NCBI GenBank assembly: GCA_021780695.1
Contig: JAJXYD010000001.1
Span: forward strand, 186,001-250,000
Direction: 5' to 3'
From: Deltaproteobacteria bacterium
Lineage (GTDB): Bacteria; Desulfobacterota; Syntrophobacteria; Syntrophobacterales; Syntrophobacteraceae
Length of the DNA: 64,000 bases
In this document: positions 25,405 through 33,949 of the stretch, one piece after another
Layout: every line of letters starts with the position of its first letter
How positions within the stretch are numbered: the stretch's first letter is position 1
Translations under genes and position numbers: made by a program
Notes under the pieces: generated by a model
What the model was told of the DNA's origin: nothing
Database searches by the model: none
The model's input: the letters and a program-made list of their open reading frames with translations, nothing else

Positions 25405-28101
25405 ATGGCATCGCAGGATTTCTTGCAGGACTATGTCGAAGAGGTTCGTGAACATCTGATCGATATGGAAAAATCCCTCCTGGCTCTAGAGCAGGAGGGC
25501 GTTGCCGGTGAGCAGATCGCCCAGGTCTTCAGGGCCGCTCACAGTATTAAGGGGGCTTCGGCCTGCATGGGGTTCGAAGGTCTGACCGGCCTGACCCATG
25601 AATTGGAAAACCTTATTGCTGCGGTTCAAAGCAGCGAGCGTTCTGTTCCGCCGGCCGGCATAAGTTTGCTCCTCGACTGTGTCGATTTGATCTCCAAAGC
25701 TGTCGACCATGTCAAAGAAAATGGAAGCGAACCGGCCATCGATTCATCGTTGCTTGAAAGTCTGCATGAGGCTTTCCTCGATGACGGCTTCTCGGTCCTA
25801 AAAAGCGAGAGTGAGGTCGCGGTCGAGCCGCCTGTAGAACCTGCCAAATCCCGAATTGATTCGCATTTGTCCGAAAATAGCGATTCGATTCAGGATGAAC
25901 ATAGCCCTATTGAAGAGGAAGACGAAGAGCTTTTGGCTATTTTCGTCAATTTGTTTCAAGAAAATATGTCCCTGCTTTTTGATCTGCTCAATTCCTCTGC
26001 AAGTACCTTTATTGGCGATGACGATCGAAAAAGCCTTGCAGCTTTGGTTGAAACCCTTATTGCCTCCGCGCGTTACATGGACTATCAGCCGATCTTGACG
26101 CGGTTGGAACAATGGTCAAGCGGCCTGACAAACGGGGGGGGCGCCTCTCGGCGCGAGGCCTTGGAGTCGCTTGAAGCTCATGCGGCCGTCTTCCGGCGTT
26201 TGGTGCCTCAACTTGCCATACCTCAGCCTGTTGAAACCCTATCCTTTTCCCCCTCCGCTCAGATAGAGGAAGAAGACCAGGAGTTGTTTGCGATTTTCCT
26301 GGGTTCCTTTCAGCAGAACCTTGTCAGCCTCGCTGAAGCCGTTTCCGGATCCCGCTCCGACAAGGTGGGCCTTGAAAAGGCCTCCGAACTCAGCGAAAGC
26401 TTGATACAATCTTCAAAGTACATGGACTACGGCGGCATTGTGGAGTTGCTAAATGAGTGGCTGGGCTCTCTAAACGCCTTCAAGGAGATGGACAGCCTCG
26501 ACCTTGCCCCGCTACGGCAAAAGCTTTTGGAAATCGCCGGTAAGATAAAGATGCAACTGCCCACGTTGGATTTGTCCGGTTTTTATGCGGACAAATCAGC
26601 CCGCCCGCTCTCACCTGTCCTGGAGGATAAAGACGATAAAATAGATATCGCCTTCCATGCCGGGGAGACTGTCTCTTCGAGTTCCAAGGAGTTACCGGTC
26701 ATTGACGTGCCGATTTACGATAAGCAGGAGCAAAAGGGGCATTCCCCAGGGCGTTCCGCGGCCGATTTCGCCAAATATTTTTCCAAGGAACGCTCACAAG
26801 CCTCCTTCGAAGAAATGCCGACCAATGCCGCAACTTTAAGGGTTGATGCCCAAAAAGTCGATCAACTCCTTAACCAGGTAGGCGAACTTGTCGTCAATCG
26901 TTCGGAATTCATCCAAACCGTTACTTTCTTTCACGATATGGTTCGGGATCTGGCCGCGGAAGGTTTGTTGCCTAAACAGGAGTTGAGGCGACTAAAGCTC
27001 CTTAACTTTAGAATGAATGAGTCTACTCAGTCCCTTGGCCGCATTGCCAACGATCTTCAGGCTTCGGTCATGCGGATCCGTATGCTTCCCATTATTCAGC
27101 TCTTTCAACGATTCCCGCGAATTGTGCGCGATCTGGCCCTTAAGCTGGGAAAACGGGTCGAGTTGGTGGTCGAGGGTGGGGAAACCGAGATTGACAAGCG
27201 CGTTTTGGAGCAGATGAACGATCCTCTCGTACAGTTTTTGAGAAATGCCATTGCTCACGGCATTGAATCCCCGGAGGAGAGAAGAAAAGCGGGTAAGCCT
27301 GAAACCGGCGTGATTCGGCTTTCCGCCACACAGGTCGGCGATTACGTTGTGGTCGAAGTTGAAGATGACGGCGGGGGAATCGATACGCAGAAACTGCGTG
27401 CGCTGCTGTTTAGCCGAAATGCCGTAAGCCGTCGGGAATTGGAAAAGTTAACAGATGAAGAGATTGTCTATTCGATTTTTATGCCCGGGATTTCCACTTA
27501 TGAAAGGGTCGACGGCGCGGCCGGCCGAGGTGTGGGCCTTGACGTTGTAAAACAAAACGTCGAACGCATGAACGGAGCTGTCGAAGTTGTCTCCAATGAG
27601 GGACAGGGGGTTAAATTTATCATTCGTATCCCTCTGACGGTTGCAATTATTAGGGCGCTGCTCGTGAGGGAGGCTGACCAAATCTTCACTGTTCCGCTTA
27701 CAGCCGTTACTGAAATATTGCGTCACAGGCCTGCGGATACCCATTCCATTCAAGGCTTCAGGGTTATAAACCTGCGAGGGAAAACGATCCCCCTGGTCGA
27801 TTTGGGCGAATTGCTAAATCTCGGAGAACCCCAGACGGGGGAGGGGGGGCGCTTTGTGGTTATAGTTTCCACCAGTTTCAGGGAGGTCGGGCTTGTTGTC
27901 GATGGCCTGATGGGGGAAAGGGAAGTCGTTTTGAAAACGATTGAAAACACCTTTGAGCCCGTTGAAGGCTTTTCCGGCGCGACTATCCTGGGAGACGGAA
28001 GAGTGTCTCTGATTGTTGATGTTTCTTCACTTCTGAGAATGACGAAAAACGCGGCTGCCGGCCCTGTGCATATGTACGAGGATGATTCCTATGTAAACTA
28101 A
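25405..28101 (+). CDS. cheA: CheA histidine kinase with two extra HPt-like repeats
   Basis: The protein has 898 residues. An N-terminal HPt domain has phospho-His46 (FRAAHSIKGAS). Two tandem repeats begin at residues 169 and 287 (IEEEDEELLAIF; IEEEDQELFAIF), 118 residues apart. Aligned without gaps on the HPt motif, each has Glu at the His position (Glu216 and Glu331). Then come the dimerisation helices (DAQKVDQLLNQVGELVVNRSE), the ATPase domain (N box FLRNAIAHGIESPEERR, G1 VEDDGGGID, G2 GRGVGLDVV) and a C-terminal CheW-like domain (INLRGKTIPLVDLGELL). It should phosphorylate CheY and the CheB-like receivers. The repeats may set docking or array geometry. Confidence 0.95.
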   Translation: MASQDFLQDYVEEVREHLIDMEKSLLALEQEGVAGEQIAQVFRAAHSIKGASACMGFEGLTGLTHELENLIAAVQSSERSVPPAGISLLLDCVDLISKAVDHVKENGSEPAIDSSLLESLHEAFLDDGFSVLKSESEVAVEPPVEPAKSRIDSHLSENSDSIQDEHSPIEEEDEELLAIFVNLFQENMSLLFDLLNSSASTFIGDDDRKSLAALVETLIASARYMDYQPILTRLEQWSSGLTNGGGASRREALESLEAHAAVFRRLVPQLAIPQPVETLSFSPSAQIEEEDQELFAIFLGSFQQNLVSLAEAVSGSRSDKVGLEKASELSESLIQSSKYMDYGGIVELLNEWLGSLNAFKEMDSLDLAPLRQKLLEIAGKIKMQLPTLDLSGFYADKSARPLSPVLEDKDDKIDIAFHAGETVSSSSKELPVIDVPIYDKQEQKGHSPGRSAADFAKYFSKERSQASFEEMPTNAATLRVDAQKVDQLLNQVGELVVNRSEFIQTVTFFHDMVRDLAAEGLLPKQELRRLKLLNFRMNESTQSLGRIANDLQASVMRIRMLPIIQLFQRFPRIVRDLALKLGKRVELVVEGGETEIDKRVLEQMNDPLVQFLRNAIAHGIESPEERRKAGKPETGVIRLSATQVGDYVVVEVEDDGGGIDTQKLRALLFSRNAVSRRELEKLTDEEIVYSIFMPGISTYERVDGAAGRGVGLDVVKQNVERMNGAVEVVSNEGQGVKFIIRIPLTVAIIRALLVREADQIFTVPLTAVTEILRHRPADTHSIQGFRVINLRGKTIPLVDLGELLNLGEPQTGEGGRFVVIVSTSFREVGLVVDGLMGEREVVLKTIENTFEPVEGFSGATILGDGRVSLIVDVSSLLRMTKNAAAGPVHMYEDDSYVN

Positions 28102-28158
28102 ATCGCCGTTCGCCCCTTTCTAATGGTGGGCATCGAAGTCGATTGTTAGAGGAGTTGC

Positions 28159-29697
28159 ATGCAGTCAACCGATTCCATTTCTCGGGGTTTTACCGGGACA
28201 ATCAGCCTGGGTTTGACCGAACTGATCCAGATGGTGTGTCTTTCTCGCTCGGACCTTGTCATTGGTGTCAGCTCCGGAAAGGGCAAGGCCTCCATTTATA
28301 TCAGGCAGGGCCAGATTCAGCACGCACACACCGAGCTATTGACCGGAAACGAAGCTTTTTTCGAAGTGGCTCGATGGAATGACGGGCAGTTTGAAATTCA
28401 TCCTTACACAAATAGCGTTCCCTGTTCTATCGACAAGCCGTGGGAACACCTCCTCCTTGAGGCAATCCGGCTCCAGGATGAAAACGAGGTTCCGGAAGGG
28501 GTGCAAAACCGCGGTGGTGATCGCTTTGATGCCCTCGGTCCTGATCTTGGCCGCGATCTGCTCGACGGGCTAGACGACGTCCTTGGCAATTTGCTCTCTT
28601 TGGACGGTCCCCTTAGTCCTTCGCAAGAACAACCTATTGCCTGCAGTGCCCCTTGCTCTTGCGTCAAGGTCCTCATTGTCGAGGATTCGGCTTTGTTTGC
28701 CAAAAAACTAAAGGGTATGCTCGAAGCCGAAGCGGGTATCGAGGTTGCCGGCATTGCCCGGAATGGAAAGGAATCCCTTGAATTTCTCAGCTCCGGCACG
28801 CCCGTCGATGTTATAACCCTCGATGTTAATATGCCTGTAATGCCCGGTGACACAGCCATTAAGCATTTTATGATCCAATACCGCACACCCGTTATCATTG
28901 TCAGTGCCCATGAGCCTGGGGCGATGGACAGGATCTTTAACTTCCTGCAACTGGGAGCAGTTGATTTTTTTGCAAAACCCGAAGTCCGAGACGATCCCGC
29001 CTCTTATGGCGCAAGGCTTAGAAGGCTTGTTAGAGGTGTTGCCTCGGCCAGGATTTCAAACTTCAAACGCTTAAGAACTCGTGAGTATGCGCTAAAATCT
29101 ATTTCCCCTGCCCCTGTGGTTTCTGCCAGACGGAAAACTCTGGTGGTTATAGGTGCCGAAGGGGCTTACATGGACTGGCTTCGCTTGCCGCTCCGGCAAT
29201 TGTGCCTGGAAGGGCCTGTTATAGGCATCCAGAAATTGTCCTCAGGGGTCGCTCCCGAATTTGCTCGATTCCTAAGTGAAAAGACAGGTGTTGAAACGGA
29301 ATGGTTGTATGGGACTCATCGGATAGTTCCAGGAAAATTTTATCTCTGCGATGCAAGCCTGGAACCGGAAGTACTCATGAAACCAAATAAACCGCTCTAT
29401 GTCGACGTTATCGGTTCGACCGTTTTGGAATGGGTAAATGGTGTCGGTGTTTGGCTGGAACGTCTGGCCGAAAGGTTGGCCGATTCCATGTGCATCTATT
29501 ATATGTCAGGGGCCGAGCCTGCGCCTGAGTCTGTTTTGACCGGATTGCTCGATCGTGGGGTAACGCTGATCCTTGCTCCCATCGACTCGGTTGTTTGCTC
29601 CCATATGATTGAAAGCGTAAAGCCTTATGGTGCGCTTTTCAATGACCTGGTGCTAAATTTAAACCATGACTCTTTGACGGAGGTCTTGAAAAAATAA
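28159..29697 (+). CDS. DUF4388 / receiver / degenerate CheB-like protein
   Basis: The protein has 512 residues. Residues about 8-105 are a clear DUF4388 domain (GFTGTISLGLTELIQMV, ASIYIRQGQIQHAHTELLTGNEAF, GQFEIHP). Residues about 170-285 form an intact receiver (VLIVEDSA, phospho-Asp in VITLDVNMP, IIVSA, FFAKPE). Residues about 325-510 keep the CheB fold pattern but none of the triad: GASTGG reads GAEGAY (Ser to Glu), QHMP reads QKLSS (His to Lys), and the GMGNDGA loop reads GAEPAPE (Asp to Ala). This is probably a phosphorylation-dependent protein-interaction output rather than a methylesterase. GAGGAG precedes the ATG; the stop overlaps the next start by 1 bp. Confidence 0.85.
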   Translation: MQSTDSISRGFTGTISLGLTELIQMVCLSRSDLVIGVSSGKGKASIYIRQGQIQHAHTELLTGNEAFFEVARWNDGQFEIHPYTNSVPCSIDKPWEHLLLEAIRLQDENEVPEGVQNRGGDRFDALGPDLGRDLLDGLDDVLGNLLSLDGPLSPSQEQPIACSAPCSCVKVLIVEDSALFAKKLKGMLEAEAGIEVAGIARNGKESLEFLSSGTPVDVITLDVNMPVMPGDTAIKHFMIQYRTPVIIVSAHEPGAMDRIFNFLQLGAVDFFAKPEVRDDPASYGARLRRLVRGVASARISNFKRLRTREYALKSISPAPVVSARRKTLVVIGAEGAYMDWLRLPLRQLCLEGPVIGIQKLSSGVAPEFARFLSEKTGVETEWLYGTHRIVPGKFYLCDASLEPEVLMKPNKPLYVDVIGSTVLEWVNGVGVWLERLAERLADSMCIYYMSGAEPAPESVLTGLLDRGVTLILAPIDSVVCSHMIESVKPYGALFNDLVLNLNHDSLTEVLKK

Positions 29698-30797
29698 TGA
29701 CGCCCTTAAACATAAGATCTACTGCGGCCCCGATAAAAGCGCTCATCGTCGATGACACCACCTTTATGCGGAAAACCGTTGCAAGGGTGCTTGGTGCCGG
29801 CGGTATGATCGAAGTCGTTGCAACGGCCTCAAATGGGCTTGAATGCCTCGAAAAAATTAGCCGGAAAAGACCTGATGTCATAACCCTTGATATTGATATG
29901 CCGGTTATGAACGGCATATCCGCTGTAAAAAACATAATGATTCGCCACCAGATCCCCATAGTTATTATCAGTTCGCTGGTCCAGGACGGATATTTCGCCT
30001 TTGAAGCCCTTAGACTTGGTGTGATGGACTTTGTTCCAAAGCCCTCGAAGATCCGAAAGGATGATTTGGGCGGCGAAGAGGAACTAATCAGGCAGAGGGT
30101 CCTTCTAGCAGCCAGTATGCAGGTAAACCGCGTCAAGCGTGTGCGCTACAGACGGCGTTCGGTCTCTGACAGATTACAATCGCCCAATCGTCCGGCAGGC
30201 CTGGCCGTGGTGGGTACCACTCTTGCCGGGCCAAACAATATCATGCATCTTGTCTCCGCCCTGCACGCCGACTTCAGCGGTGCCATAATAGCAATTCAGG
30301 AGATACACCCTCGCATCCTTGCCCCGTTTTGTTCATGCTTTAACCAGATTAGCCCTGTTCCGGTAGAACCCGTTGTTTCCTCTACCCCCCTCTTGCCTGG
30401 CAAAGTCTATATGGGCTCAACTTTTAGTCCCCTTAGCGTGGAAAATTCCTCCTCTTCGCCAAGCGGTTTGGAAGTCCGAGCAAATCCGACTTTGCAATTT
30501 CCTATAGACCGTCTTTTCGAAAGCGCGGCTCACCATTTTGGCCAGAGCGTCTGCGGAGTGCTTCTGACAGGAGTCGGCACTGACGGCGCAAACGGCATGG
30601 CTACTATAAAAGCCTGCGGCGGCTTTACGGTTGCACAGGACGCCAGTAGCTGTCCCTTCGCCAATCTGGTGGAAAACGCCATTGACGGGGGCAATGTGGA
30701 TGCCGTGCTCTCCGTGAGTGAGATTGCTCATTGCCTCAGTTCATGGCCCTATGATCTTGTTGCCGCTGGGAGGTCGCATGCTGCGGGCAATCTTTGA
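29697..30797 (+). CDS. Receiver / CheB-like protein with altered catalytic Ser and His
   Basis: The layout is that of CheB (366 residues). The receiver, about residues 15-130, is intact (ALIVDDTTF, phospho-Asp in VITLDIDMP, VIISS, FVPKPSK). The methylesterase-like domain, about 170-355, is the best preserved of the three in this cluster: FPIDRLFESAAHHFG and LLTGVGTDGANGM match CheB. The nucleophile motif GASTGG is GTTLAG (Ser to Thr at that position) and the His of QHM is Glu (IAIQEIHP). Some residual chemistry through Thr cannot be excluded, but loss of His argues against it. It is the last gene of the 14-kb operon. Confidence 0.88.
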   Translation: MTPLNIRSTAAPIKALIVDDTTFMRKTVARVLGAGGMIEVVATASNGLECLEKISRKRPDVITLDIDMPVMNGISAVKNIMIRHQIPIVIISSLVQDGYFAFEALRLGVMDFVPKPSKIRKDDLGGEEELIRQRVLLAASMQVNRVKRVRYRRRSVSDRLQSPNRPAGLAVVGTTLAGPNNIMHLVSALHADFSGAIIAIQEIHPRILAPFCSCFNQISPVPVEPVVSSTPLLPGKVYMGSTFSPLSVENSSSSPSGLEVRANPTLQFPIDRLFESAAHHFGQSVCGVLLTGVGTDGANGMATIKACGGFTVAQDASSCPFANLVENAIDGGNVDAVLSVSEIAHCLSSWPYDLVAAGRSHAAGNL

Positions 30798-30843
30798 CCG
30801 GGAGCCCCGGCCCCTTTAAATATGTTTGGGGGTGGGGTTTGGA

Positions 30844-31260
30844 TCACCGTGTAGCTGTGCCGAGGCAGTTTTTTTCAATAAACTCTATAACCTTGTCTCG
30901 CGATATCGTTTGGGACTGAGTGTAGACCAGTTGTCCCGACCGGCTGTTTTCGCACAGGAGCGCTAAAAGCTTTCTGTTGCCGTTCCGGATACCACAGGAG
31001 GCCCCTATCGCGAAATCTTGTTTGCCCTGGAGCGAAACCCTGGTGACGTTATCGCATCCGGTTACTCCCACATTCGGAACACGGGTGTTAAGCTGGTTTC
31101 CGAACACCTTGACTATGGAATCGATCTGTTTTTGATCATTGATATAATTTATAGTGAAAGTTCTGGGCGCAATAAAGCCAAAATTGCCCGAGCAGATGGA
31201 GTATAGCCCCAAAACCAGCAGCAGTGCCAGAATTGAAACGCTTCCCGCGCGGCCGCGCAT
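30844..31260 (-). CDS. Exported small protein, unknown function
   Basis: The 138-residue protein starts with a signal peptide (MRGRAGSVSILALLLVLGLYS...). Four further Cys (about 69, 89, 103 and 132) could form two disulfides in the periplasm. GGAGGA precedes the ATG. No family recognised. It converges on the last chemosensory gene with a 46-bp gap. Confidence 0.65.
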   Translation of the reverse strand: MRGRAGSVSILALLLVLGLYSICSGNFGFIAPRTFTINYINDQKQIDSIVKVFGNQLNTRVPNVGVTGCDNVTRVSLQGKQDFAIGASCGIRNGNRKLLALLCENSRSGQLVYTQSQTISRDKVIEFIEKNCLGTATR

Positions 31261-31482
31261 TTCGATCCTCCCCGGACCGCCAAAAGAGCGGGTGTGGTTT
31301 GCAGGTCATAAGGGAAACAAGCTCTCGCTTCCATAATATCTATGAACTTGTCAAATGCTGCATTGGGTAACCCCAAGACGCAGCTAGCCCGGAAACGATC
31401 TGCAGGGTGGAGCCGGAAAGAAAAAAGAGATTCTGATCTTTCCCTCTCCCGGCCCCGTCGGTTCCACAAACCCTGCTCTAAC

Positions 31483-32766
31483 TCATACTCTTTCAAGGGT
31501 CATGGCAAATCCCATACCGCCCCCAATGCACAGGGTGGCAAGTCCCCTTTGCAAATTTCGCCGCTTCATTTCCATGGCCAGTCCATAAGTGATTCTTGCT
31601 CCGGAGCATCCTACGGGATGCCCTATCGAAATGGCCCCGCCGTTTACGTTCACCTTGCCCGGGTCCATATCGAGTTCGCGCATGCAGGCCAGGGCCTGGG
31701 AGGCAAAAGCCTCGTTTAATTCGATGAGATCCACCTGGTCCATGGTCCATCCGGCTTTCTTTAAAGCCAGTCTGGTGGCGGGGATAACCCCAAGACCCAT
31801 GTAAGCCGGATCTATCGCGCCGGCCGCGTAGGATTTTATACGGGCAAGGGGCTTTAGTCCCATTTCGTCAGCCTTCTGCCTCGACATTACCAGTACCGCC
31901 GCACCGGCGTCGTTTATCCCGGATGCGTTGCCTGCCGTAACCGTTCCACCCTCTTTGAAAAAAGCTTTTAATTTTGCCATCTTCTCAATGGTTGTTTCCA
32001 TGGGCCGCTCGTCGACTTCAAAAACCGCCGGACCGCTCTTGGACTTGGGCAAGGTTACCGAAACGATTTCATCTTTTAGCTTACCGGAAGCATTTGCCGC
32101 CAGTGCGCGTTGATGGCTTTCAAATCCGAACCGGTCCTGGTCCTCGCGGCAGATCCCGTACTTTTCGGCGATATTTTCGGCCGTAACCCCCATGTGGTAG
32201 CCGTAGAAAAGCTCCCACAAGCCGTCATGGACCAAAAGATCGATCGCCTCGGCGTTAAACATCCGGGCTCCTTGCCGCATGGCGGGCATGGCGTAGGGGA
32301 TTTTGCTCATGTTTTCCATTCCGCCGGCCACTATGGCTTCCGCGTCTCCGGCTAGTATCGCCTGCGCGGCCAAAGCGATTGCTTTCATTCCCGAGGCGCA
32401 GACTTTATTTACCGTAAAGGCCGCTATCTCCTTGGGCATCCCGGCGTAAAGGGTGGCTTGCCTCGCGGGGTTCTGTCCCTGCCCGGCCTGGACCACGTTG
32501 CCCATTATCACCTCGTCTATAACGATTTCACGATGTGCTTCGTCCCATTGGCGGTACTTTTTCTCCAGATCGATCAGCCCCGCGTCCTTGAGCTTGTCGG
32601 GTGCAAAAGACATCATGTCTTGGCTGCCCCGGGGTTTGAGGCCGGCCCGTTTGAGGCTCTCACGAATGCATATTGCTCCAAGCTCGGCTGCCGGGACGTC
32701 CTTTAGCGACCCCATGAAATTTCCAACGGCTGTCCTGGCTCCGCTTACGATTACAACTTCTCTCAT
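31483..32766 (-). CDS. Acetyl-CoA acetyltransferase (thiolase)
   Basis: Thiolases condense two acyl-CoA or cleave 3-ketoacyl-CoA. The active-site Cys is at VNKVCASGMKAI (Cys123). The C-terminal catalytic loops are GGAISIGHPVGCSGAR (His and second Cys region) and CIGGGMGFA. At 427 residues it is about 35 longer than usual. The excess lies at about residues 47-83, between the AGLKP segment and DEVIMGNV, and is charged and helical. It is monocistronic here, 188 bp from the divergent PfkB gene, with no acyl-CoA dehydrogenase or hydratase nearby. Confidence 0.95.
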   Translation of the reverse strand: MREVVIVSGARTAVGNFMGSLKDVPAAELGAICIRESLKRAGLKPRGSQDMMSFAPDKLKDAGLIDLEKKYRQWDEAHREIVIDEVIMGNVVQAGQGQNPARQATLYAGMPKEIAAFTVNKVCASGMKAIALAAQAILAGDAEAIVAGGMENMSKIPYAMPAMRQGARMFNAEAIDLLVHDGLWELFYGYHMGVTAENIAEKYGICREDQDRFGFESHQRALAANASGKLKDEIVSVTLPKSKSGPAVFEVDERPMETTIEKMAKLKAFFKEGGTVTAGNASGINDAGAAVLVMSRQKADEMGLKPLARIKSYAAGAIDPAYMGLGVIPATRLALKKAGWTMDQVDLIELNEAFASQALACMRELDMDPGKVNVNGGAISIGHPVGCSGARITYGLAMEMKRRNLQRGLATLCIGGGMGFAMTLERV

Positions 32767-32953
32767 TTTGTCTCCTTCAAAGCTACTGACTATGCGCGAT
32801 GTGAAAATGTGTTACATGTCGGGAATGTTTTCACAGTTTACCAGAAGGGCAGGTATCATTCAATTGGATCGAGCTTAAAGCGAGTGTATTCAAGGTTTTC
32901 AAATCCGGAAGAATAATGTATGGTCCCGCAAAAAACCTCATGGAGTAAATTCA

Positions 32954-33883
32954 ATGAACATTTTCATTTCAGGTTCCCTGGCCTATGATCGTATCATGGA
33001 TTTTCCCGGTCGCTTTGCCGACCATATCCTGCCCGATAAAATCCATGTGCTAAACGTTTGCTTTAATATTAACGGGCTGGTTGAAAAGTTTGGGGGAACT
33101 GCCGGAAATATTGCCTACAGCCTCGCTGTCCTGGGAGAAAAACCCTTTATAGTCTCCTCCTGCGGCGAGGACTTCCTGCGCTATGAAAAATGGCTCGACC
33201 AAAACAAGTTGTCCCTGGCGCACATTAAACAGGTCCGCGGTGTGCTGACGGCCGGGGCATACATTACAACAGATCTCGACGATAACCAGATAACGGCTTT
33301 CAATCCGGGGGCCATGGCCTTTGAGGCCGACCTTCCCGATCTCGACGCATCCAGCATGGTTTTCATCGGGCCGGGCAATAAAAACGACATGATCAACATT
33401 GCTAAAAAAGCAAGGCTTGCCGGCGCATCGTTTTTCTTTGACCCCGGACAAAGCCTCAATATCTGGAATGGAGAGGAACTGCGCGAAGCTGTACGGGGAG
33501 CTCTCTGTTTTATTTCAAACGATTACGAACTCTCGCTTTTCCTGCGTATGACGGGATGGAAAATCAAGGATCTCCACGACTCCGTTAAAATGGTTATTAC
33601 CACGAGAGGGTCGGAAGGGGCGGTAATAGACAATGGAAGCGAGAAGGTTTTGATACCGGTTGTTGCAGCCGATAAGGTCCTCGATCCCACCGGGGCCGGG
33701 GATACATTTCGCTCCGGGGTGCTGAAGGGGCTGTCTATGAAACTTCCCTGGGACATAGCCTGCCGGATGGGCGCGACGGCGGCCTCCTTTTCGGTCGAGC
33801 ATTACGGCACCCAGGAACACAGCTTCAGCTGGACCGAATTTTGCCGAAGGTATGAGAAAAACTATGGGCCTTTAGAAGGCTAA
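32954..33883 (+). CDS. PfkB-family carbohydrate/nucleoside kinase
   Basis: The protein has 309 residues of ribokinase fold: ISGSLAYDRIMDFPGRF at the start, GGTAGNIAYSLAVLG (sugar binding) and the catalytic DPTGAGDTFRSG with its Asp base. The N-terminal pattern is closest to adenosine-kinase-like members of the family in anaerobes. Substrate cannot be fixed. It stands alone between the divergent thiolase and the convergent cobalamin operon. Confidence 0.9.
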   Translation: MNIFISGSLAYDRIMDFPGRFADHILPDKIHVLNVCFNINGLVEKFGGTAGNIAYSLAVLGEKPFIVSSCGEDFLRYEKWLDQNKLSLAHIKQVRGVLTAGAYITTDLDDNQITAFNPGAMAFEADLPDLDASSMVFIGPGNKNDMINIAKKARLAGASFFFDPGQSLNIWNGEELREAVRGALCFISNDYELSLFLRMTGWKIKDLHDSVKMVITTRGSEGAVIDNGSEKVLIPVVAADKVLDPTGAGDTFRSGVLKGLSMKLPWDIACRMGATAASFSVEHYGTQEHSFSWTEFCRRYEKNYGPLEG

Positions 33884-33899
33884 AAACGGGGGTAAAAAG

Positions 33900-33938
33900 G
33901 GCCGGGTTAGGGCTGTTGCCCGGCCTTGGAAGTCTTTT
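33900..33938 (+). terminator. Terminator after the PfkB-family gene
   Basis: GGCCGGG (33900-33906) pairs with CCCGGCC (33919-33925) around a 12-nt loop; a T-rich stretch follows, with TTTTT at 33934-33938. It lies 17 bp after the stop, between convergent genes, and may serve both strands. Confidence 0.6.
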
Positions 33939-33949
33939 TACCAGTCCCC

